The notes under the pieces were generated by a model. It ran no database searches. It saw only the letters and a program-made list of their open reading frames with translations, and had not been told where the DNA came from. Of a stretch of 10,677 bases of DNA, positions 6,573 to 10,677 are shown piece by piece (the first letter of the stretch is position 1; the number at the start of each line of letters is the position of its first letter). The stretch lies in assembly GCA_012798185.1 (NCBI GenBank), contig JAAZNS010000220.1, forward strand, positions 1-10,677. The letters are read 5' to 3'. A program made the position numbers and the translations under genes. This stretch comes from Chloroflexota bacterium (GTDB lineage Bacteria > Chloroflexota > Anaerolineae > Anaerolineales > UBA4823).

Positions 6573-6628
6573 AAAGGAGGTGAAAAATTAAAAGAAATCG
6601 TCTTCTGTATACATACATCACAGATTAA
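6573..6628 (+). other. Orphan strong Shine-Dalgarno with a 13-codon ATT-initiated leader frame
   Basis: AAAGGAGGTGA (6573-6583) is almost the full complement of the 16S 3' end, yet no ATG, GTG or TTG follows at a usable distance. At the optimal spacing of six bases after AGGAGG stands ATT (6587-6589), opening a frame of 13 codons that would read MKRNRLLYTYITD if started with Met and stops at TAA 6626-6628, 43 bases before the binding-protein ATG. ATT is a rare but real start codon (infC). It could be a leader peptide, the relic of an older start, or a ribosome standby site. TGTATACA (6606-6613) lies inside it. Confidence 0.35.
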
Positions 6629-6671
6629 CAAGCGTATTAAAGAATAAATCATAGCAAAATTTGGAGTGAAG

Positions 6672-8375
6672 ATGAGTAAAATAAACCAAAAACCCCTATT
6701 ATTAACACTGGTTATGATTATTAGTCTATTTCTAACCCAGTGTGCCCCTAAAGCAACTCCCGTTTCACAATCTACCACGGAAGAAAACGCGCCAGCAGTA
6801 TCAGAAAGTCAAGAAGAAGCACCTGCTACGGAGGCTGCTCAGGAAGGAACAGCCGCAAAACGTGTACTACGCGTTACTTTTTCTTGGCCAAATCGTATTG
6901 ACCCTGCGGTGGGAAATGATTACGCCTCTTCAAGTTCATTACTCAACCTATATGATTCATTGATCTTCCCGAATGCCCAAGGCGGGGTAGATCCCTGGTT
7001 GGCTGAATCATGGACGATTTCTGAGGACGGCAAAACTTACACATTTAAGCTGCGTCAGGATGTGAAATTCCATGATGGCACTCCGCTAAAAGCCTCAGAT
7101 GTGGTTTTTAGTTATGACCGGCTAAAAAATATCGGCGAGGGGTATGCCTATTTGGTCACCGCTGGTGTTGTTTCGGTCACGGCTCCGGATGATTACACCG
7201 TTGAAATTACATTGGAAGCCCCTACTGCGCTTTTCCTGCCAAGTTTGACACGTCTTTATGTGCTTAATGAAAAATTAGTACGTGAAAATACAAAGGCAGA
7301 AGGTCCATATGGAGAGAATGGCGACTATGCCAAAGAATGGCTGCAAACTAATGATGCCGGATCTGGAGCATATAAAGTCAAAGAATTTCCTCTGGAGCAG
7401 TACCTGTTGATGGAAAAGAATACGGATTGGTGGGGAACATTTGCTGCCAATGCCCCGGATGAGGTGCGTTTCATTGGCACCACAGAAGCAGTAACAGTAC
7501 GCAGCCTGATGGAAAAGAAAGAGTTGGAGATATCAGACCAATGGCAATCTTTCGAAGCTTATGAAGCGCTTGAAAAGATTCAGGATGTCGATATTGCTGT
7601 TTTACCTTCAATGACGACCTTCTATTATATGGTTAACAACAAAAAAGCTCCAACAGATGACGTTCATTGCCGGCGGGCTATGTCTTATGCATTTGACTAT
7701 GATGCTGCTGTGAGCTTAGAGTGGCCAGGAACAAAACAGACGGTTGGTCCTATACCTGCTTCACTAGCTGGACATGATGATAGTATTGTTCCATATAAGC
7801 GGGATCTTGACAAAGCTAAGGAAGAATTGGCGCAATGTAAGTATGCCAGTGAATTGGATAAATATCCCATTGAATTACATTGGGTAGCAGAAGTACCCGA
7901 TGAAGAAAAATGGGCGCTACTTTTCCAATCTAACATGGCAGAAATTGGTATGAAGGTTGAAATCACCAAAGTTCCATGGTTGAGCATGGTAGAAAATACC
8001 AGTAAATTGGAAACATCACCTTCGATTGCGACCATATACGTATCTTCAGATTTACCAGAAGCTGGATTGATGCTTAAACAGAAATACCATTCAAGTACTA
8101 ACGGTACATGGCAACAAAATGAATGGTTACAGGATTCTGCTTTGGACTCTGCAATCGATGAAGCGCTGGCTACTTTAGACGATGCCGAACGTTATGCAAA
8201 ATACAGCGCAATTCAGAAACAACTGGTGGACAACGCCGTTTCATTGTGGCTTTACGATCAAGTTGAAAAACGTGCTGTGAGATCGTGTGTCGATTTCCCT
8301 GCTGCACGCAACGAAACCAGCATGCTAATGGGTTATTATTTCTTTGCTGCGAACATTGGCGTCAATTGCCCGTAA
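6672..8375 (+). CDS. ABC importer solute-binding lipoprotein, SBP family 5 (oligopeptide/dipeptide type)
   Basis: A 567-residue extracytoplasmic binding protein. ATG 6672 is preferred over GTG 6666 because that GTG overlaps the ribosome site GGAG (6663-6666), which is five bases from the ATG. Residues 1-24 are a lipoprotein signal: two Lys, a hydrophobic stretch, then LTQC with Cys24 as the lipid anchor; Gln before Cys is unusual for a lipobox. Residues 25-62 form a low-complexity Ser/Thr/Glu/Ala/Pro linker. The family signature follows: LAESWTISEDGKTYTFKL, VKFHDGTPLKASDVVFSYDRL. Family 5 proteins bind peptides, but also nickel, opines, glutathione and sugar oligomers. With permeases and an ATPase downstream, it delivers substrate to this importer. 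Its link to the upstream catabolic genes is inferred from position. No clear promoter is seen in the 135-base gap before it. Confidence 0.94.
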   Translation: MSKINQKPLLLTLVMIISLFLTQCAPKATPVSQSTTEENAPAVSESQEEAPATEAAQEGTAAKRVLRVTFSWPNRIDPAVGNDYASSSSLLNLYDSLIFPNAQGGVDPWLAESWTISEDGKTYTFKLRQDVKFHDGTPLKASDVVFSYDRLKNIGEGYAYLVTAGVVSVTAPDDYTVEITLEAPTALFLPSLTRLYVLNEKLVRENTKAEGPYGENGDYAKEWLQTNDAGSGAYKVKEFPLEQYLLMEKNTDWWGTFAANAPDEVRFIGTTEAVTVRSLMEKKELEISDQWQSFEAYEALEKIQDVDIAVLPSMTTFYYMVNNKKAPTDDVHCRRAMSYAFDYDAAVSLEWPGTKQTVGPIPASLAGHDDSIVPYKRDLDKAKEELAQCKYASELDKYPIELHWVAEVPDEEKWALLFQSNMAEIGMKVEITKVPWLSMVENTSKLETSPSIATIYVSSDLPEAGLMLKQKYHSSTNGTWQQNEWLQDSALDSAIDEALATLDDAERYAKYSAIQKQLVDNAVSLWLYDQVEKRAVRSCVDFPAARNETSMLMGYYFFAANIGVNCP

Positions 8376-8424
8376 TTGCATGTTGATACTTTGAAGCATA
8401 TTGATCTAAATCACCAGTTGAGAA

Positions 8425-8474
8425 GGGAAAGAGTTTCCAATAATTATTCTTGTTTTGGGCGGAAACTCTTTCCC
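8425..8474 (+). terminator. Perfect 14-base stem-loop between binding-protein and permease genes
   Basis: GGGAAAGAGTTTCC (8425-8438) pairs exactly with GGAAACTCTTTCCC (8461-8474) around a 22-base loop. The run after the stem is CAAAAATCG, not U-rich, so it is a weak intrinsic terminator. In ABC importer operons such hairpins after the binding-protein gene usually protect the upstream mRNA 3' end or partly attenuate, giving more binding protein than permease. That role is inferred here. Confidence 0.6.
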
Positions 8475-8524
8475 CAAAAATCGTTATAGTTCATCGAAAT
8501 CCAGTGGAGTTTTAAAAAACCACG

Positions 8525-9553
8525 ATGTCCATGATACGTTTTATCTTTCGAAGAATTCTATACTCGGTGTTTGTTTTGCTGGGTCTTTCTATTGTGATTT
8601 TTATCATTGCCCGTATTATGCCGGGCGATCCAGCACGTATGTCGGTAGGTGCACGTGCTCCACAATGGGTTGTGGACCGTATACGCGAACAAATGCATTT
8701 AAACGAGCCACTTGTCATGCAATATTTTTATTGGGTGAGTGATGCTGCCCAGGGAGATTTTGGACTTTCTTTGATAACACAGCGTCAAGTGACCGATGAT
8801 ATTAAAGAATTTCTTCCTGCCTCAATCGAATTAGCTTTTTATGCTGCACTTATTGCTTCGACACTAGGTATTGGATTGGGTATATTATCAGCGAGATATA
8901 AAGATACCTGGGTAGATAACCTGGGAAGGATTATTTCTTATGCAGGAGTGGTCACTCCTTCATACATATTTGCGATACTCTTCATCTTATTATTCGGCTT
9001 CGCATTAAAATGGTTTCCGGTGATAGGACGATTGAGTGATGATGTGGTCACGCCGCGCATCATAACCGGATTAGTGTCAATCGATGCTCTTATACAAGGT
9101 CAATTCCATACTTTCCTTGATAGTATCTGGCATATTGCATTACCTGCCTTAGCGCTGGCTATGGGGTCTATTGCACAAGCGGCAAGAATTACTCGGTCCT
9201 CTATGGCAGATAATATGAATAAAGACTATATCGCAGCAGCTCGCGCCTTGGGGATAAAAGAGCGAGAAATCATGGGCCGATTTCTTTTAAAACCTTCGCT
9301 TATTCCAACAATATCCATCCTTGGATTGGATATTGCTTCCATATTATCGGTTGCATTTTTAGTTGAAAGTATATTCAACTGGCCAGGTTTGGCACGTTAT
9401 GGGATGAATGCGATGCTGTATAAAGATTTAAATGCTATTTCGGCAGTTATATTGGTTTTCGGAGCAGCATTTGCGTTGATGAATATTATTGTGGATATCA
9501 TCATTGCTCAATTAGACCCGCGCATTCGCTTGCGCTCGTCAAGGAGTGATTAA
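8525..9553 (+). CDS. ABC importer permease, DppB/OppB type
   Basis: A 342-residue inner-membrane permease with the usual DppB start (IRFIFRRILYSVFVLLGLSIVIF) and about six hydrophobic segments (roughly residues 10-30, 98-122, 135-162, 200-220, 255-285 and 305-330). The PGDPAR motif after the first segment is typical of the family. The EAA-type loop that docks on the ATPase is AAARALGIKEREIMGRFLLKP. An in-frame stop at 8513-8515 limits the start to ATG 8525 or ATG 8531. The nearest ribosome-like site, TGGAG at 8505-8509, is 15 bases from the first of these, so initiation looks weak. Together with the next gene it forms the heterodimeric channel. Its stop overlaps the ribosome-binding region of the next gene. 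Confidence 0.95.
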   Translation: MSMIRFIFRRILYSVFVLLGLSIVIFIIARIMPGDPARMSVGARAPQWVVDRIREQMHLNEPLVMQYFYWVSDAAQGDFGLSLITQRQVTDDIKEFLPASIELAFYAALIASTLGIGLGILSARYKDTWVDNLGRIISYAGVVTPSYIFAILFILLFGFALKWFPVIGRLSDDVVTPRIITGLVSIDALIQGQFHTFLDSIWHIALPALALAMGSIAQAARITRSSMADNMNKDYIAAARALGIKEREIMGRFLLKPSLIPTISILGLDIASILSVAFLVESIFNWPGLARYGMNAMLYKDLNAISAVILVFGAAFALMNIIVDIIIAQLDPRIRLRSSRSD

Positions 9554-9554
9554 T

Positions 9555-10484
9555 ATGGAAGTACAAAATAGCAACATGATGAAAACTTCGCATTTAACTC
9601 GTGAGCAAATTAAGCAACTTGCGCGCACCTCGCGCCGAGAAGAATTAGGGAGGAATTGGTATAAGTTTTCACGCAATCCTCTTTCGGTGATCGGCTTGAT
9701 AGTAATTATCATCATTATATTGGCGGCAATATTTGCTCCTCAAGTATCGCCATATCCAAAGCACGCTGGGCCATTTACTGATTTTGCGCATGCAAAAATT
9801 GCTCCAAATTCGACTTATTTATTCGGTACTGATCAAATCGGACGCGATATTCTCAGCCGGATTATTTTTGGTATGCGATCATCCTTGTTGATGGGGGTTG
9901 TGGTATTAGCGTTGGTAGTTCCTCCTGGCGTTTTGTTGGGATTAATAAGCGGTTATTTCAATGGTACATGGATCGATACCGTAATAATGCGTATTACTGA
10001 TATATTTCTCTCGGTGCCGGCATTAATGCTCGCTTTGGCATTTGCATCGGTATTAAAGCCTAATTTATGGAATAGCATGCTGGCTGTTTCTTTGATGTGG
10101 TGGCCCTGGTACACGCGTCTGGTATATGGATTAGCAACTACATTGCGTAATGAATATTTTGTAAGCGCAGCGGAAGTAACGGGTGCCAGCACTGCTCATA
10201 TTCTTTTCCGGGAAATTTTGCCTAACACACTCTCACCTATCTTAACTAAAATGAGCATCGATATTGCTTGGGTGATAATTATTGGCTCGATGTTAAGCTT
10301 TGTAGGATTGGGAGTGCAGCCGCCAGAACCAAGCTTGGGAACGATGATTGCCGATGGAGCAGATTATTTACCCGATCAATGGTGGATTGTTGTTTTTCCT
10401 GCTTTAGCAATCGTTGTTATTGTTCTTGGATTTAATTTAATAGGCGATGGGGTGCGGGATATGTTTGGTGGTGAGGAAAATTAA
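9555..10484 (+). CDS. ABC importer permease, DppC/OppC type
   Basis: A 309-residue permease. ATG 9555 follows AAGGAG (9541-9546) by eight bases and the previous stop by one base; the GTG at 9546 is part of that ribosome site and is rejected. The soluble N-terminal tail with NWYKFSRNPLSVIG, the first membrane helix, the FAPQVSPYP segment and FGTDQIGRDILSRIIFG are the standard DppC landmarks. The EAA loop is SAAEVTGASTAHILFREILPN. Late motifs SMLSFVGLGVQPPEPSLGTMI and the closing GDGVRDMF also fit. Length is normal. It pairs with the preceding DppB-type subunit; substrate choice is set mainly by the binding protein. Confidence 0.96.
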   Translation: MEVQNSNMMKTSHLTREQIKQLARTSRREELGRNWYKFSRNPLSVIGLIVIIIIILAAIFAPQVSPYPKHAGPFTDFAHAKIAPNSTYLFGTDQIGRDILSRIIFGMRSSLLMGVVVLALVVPPGVLLGLISGYFNGTWIDTVIMRITDIFLSVPALMLALAFASVLKPNLWNSMLAVSLMWWPWYTRLVYGLATTLRNEYFVSAAEVTGASTAHILFREILPNTLSPILTKMSIDIAWVIIIGSMLSFVGLGVQPPEPSLGTMIADGADYLPDQWWIVVFPALAIVVIVLGFNLIGDGVRDMFGGEEN

Positions 10485-10485
10485 T

Positions 10486-10677
10486 ATGATTGAGACGAAC
10501 ACACCCATTCTTGAAATCGAAAACCTTCATGTTCACTTCTCGGTCTATGGGGGTGAATTAAAAGTGCTCGATGGCGTAAATATTGTGATGTACCCCGGCG
10601 AAAAGATTGGTTTGGTTGGGGAAACAGGTTGTGGAAAAACAACTACTATGAAAGCCATACTGCGAGTACTCCCTTCG
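10486..10677 (+). CDS. ABC importer ATPase, DppD/OppD type (3' partial)
   Basis: Sixty-four codons are present before the window ends, one base after the previous stop and with GAGG nine bases before ATG 10486. The sequence ILEIENLHVHFSVYGGELKVLDGVNI is the normal start of an oligopeptide-type ATPase, and G-E-T-G-C-G-K-T-T is the Walker A loop. Q-loop, signature and Walker B lie beyond the window. It energises the transporter; a second ATPase (DppF type) would be expected downstream. Confidence 0.93.
   Translation, partial: MIETNTPILEIENLHVHFSVYGGELKVLDGVNIVMYPGEKIGLVGETGCGKTTTMKAILRVLPS

Noticed and set aside
6537..6671. Promoter for the binding-protein gene (TTAACA near 6625)
   Set aside because: No acceptable -10 box lies at 16-18 bases from it; the gene may be read through from the regulators, or its promoter is not housekeeping-type.
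8455..8742. 95-codon frame overlapping the DppB-type permease start
   Set aside because: It lies in another frame over the clearly coding permease and part of the hairpin, with Cys-rich, non-family sequence; a shadow frame.

Overview
The window carries ten protein-coding genes, all on the + strand, in a moderately AT-rich bacterial sequence. The first and last genes run off the window edges. The organism cannot be fixed from the sequence. A lipoprotein with a Pro/Thr/Glu-rich linker after its lipobox, oligopeptide-type ABC permeases, a URO-D-like methyltransferase homologue and a short TGTCA...TGACA hairpin repeat would suit an anaerobic, Chloroflexota (Anaerolineae)-like heterotroph, but this is a weak inference.

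Left block (1-4539): a tight catabolic-looking operon of five genes. In order they are a creatinase/M24 'pita-bread' hydrolase (5' end missing), a metallo-beta-lactamase-fold hydrolase, an SDR dehydrogenase, a URO-D/MtaA-like protein and a transaldolase-family protein. The first four are spaced by 13, 1 and 11 bases; the fifth follows after 76. Three of the five enzymes depart from their family's active-site consensus. The M24 protein has lost most metal ligands. The MBL protein has Ala for the second His of HxHxDH. The transaldolase has amides in place of both catalytic acids while keeping the Schiff-base Lys. This set is the best candidate for an undescribed pathway.

Middle (4540-5347): an 808-base stretch without a convincing gene. 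It holds a ~110-base MITE-like element with perfect 15-base terminal inverted repeats, an 11-base tandem duplication, several palindromes, and a near-consensus sigma-70-type promoter whose predicted start point falls on the ATG of the next gene.

Right block (5348-10677): two tandem XRE-cupin regulators, then an oligopeptide/dipeptide-type ABC importer made of a lipoprotein solute-binding protein, two permeases and the start of an ATPase. A perfect 14-base stem-loop separates the binding-protein gene from the permeases. An orphan, near-perfect Shine-Dalgarno followed by a short ATT-initiated reading frame precedes the binding-protein gene.

A reasonable model is that the importer brings in a small organic compound, the XRE-cupin proteins sense it or a product, and the upstream operon degrades it by hydrolysis, oxidation, possible methyl or one-carbon removal and C-C bond chemistry. 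The substrate is unknown.
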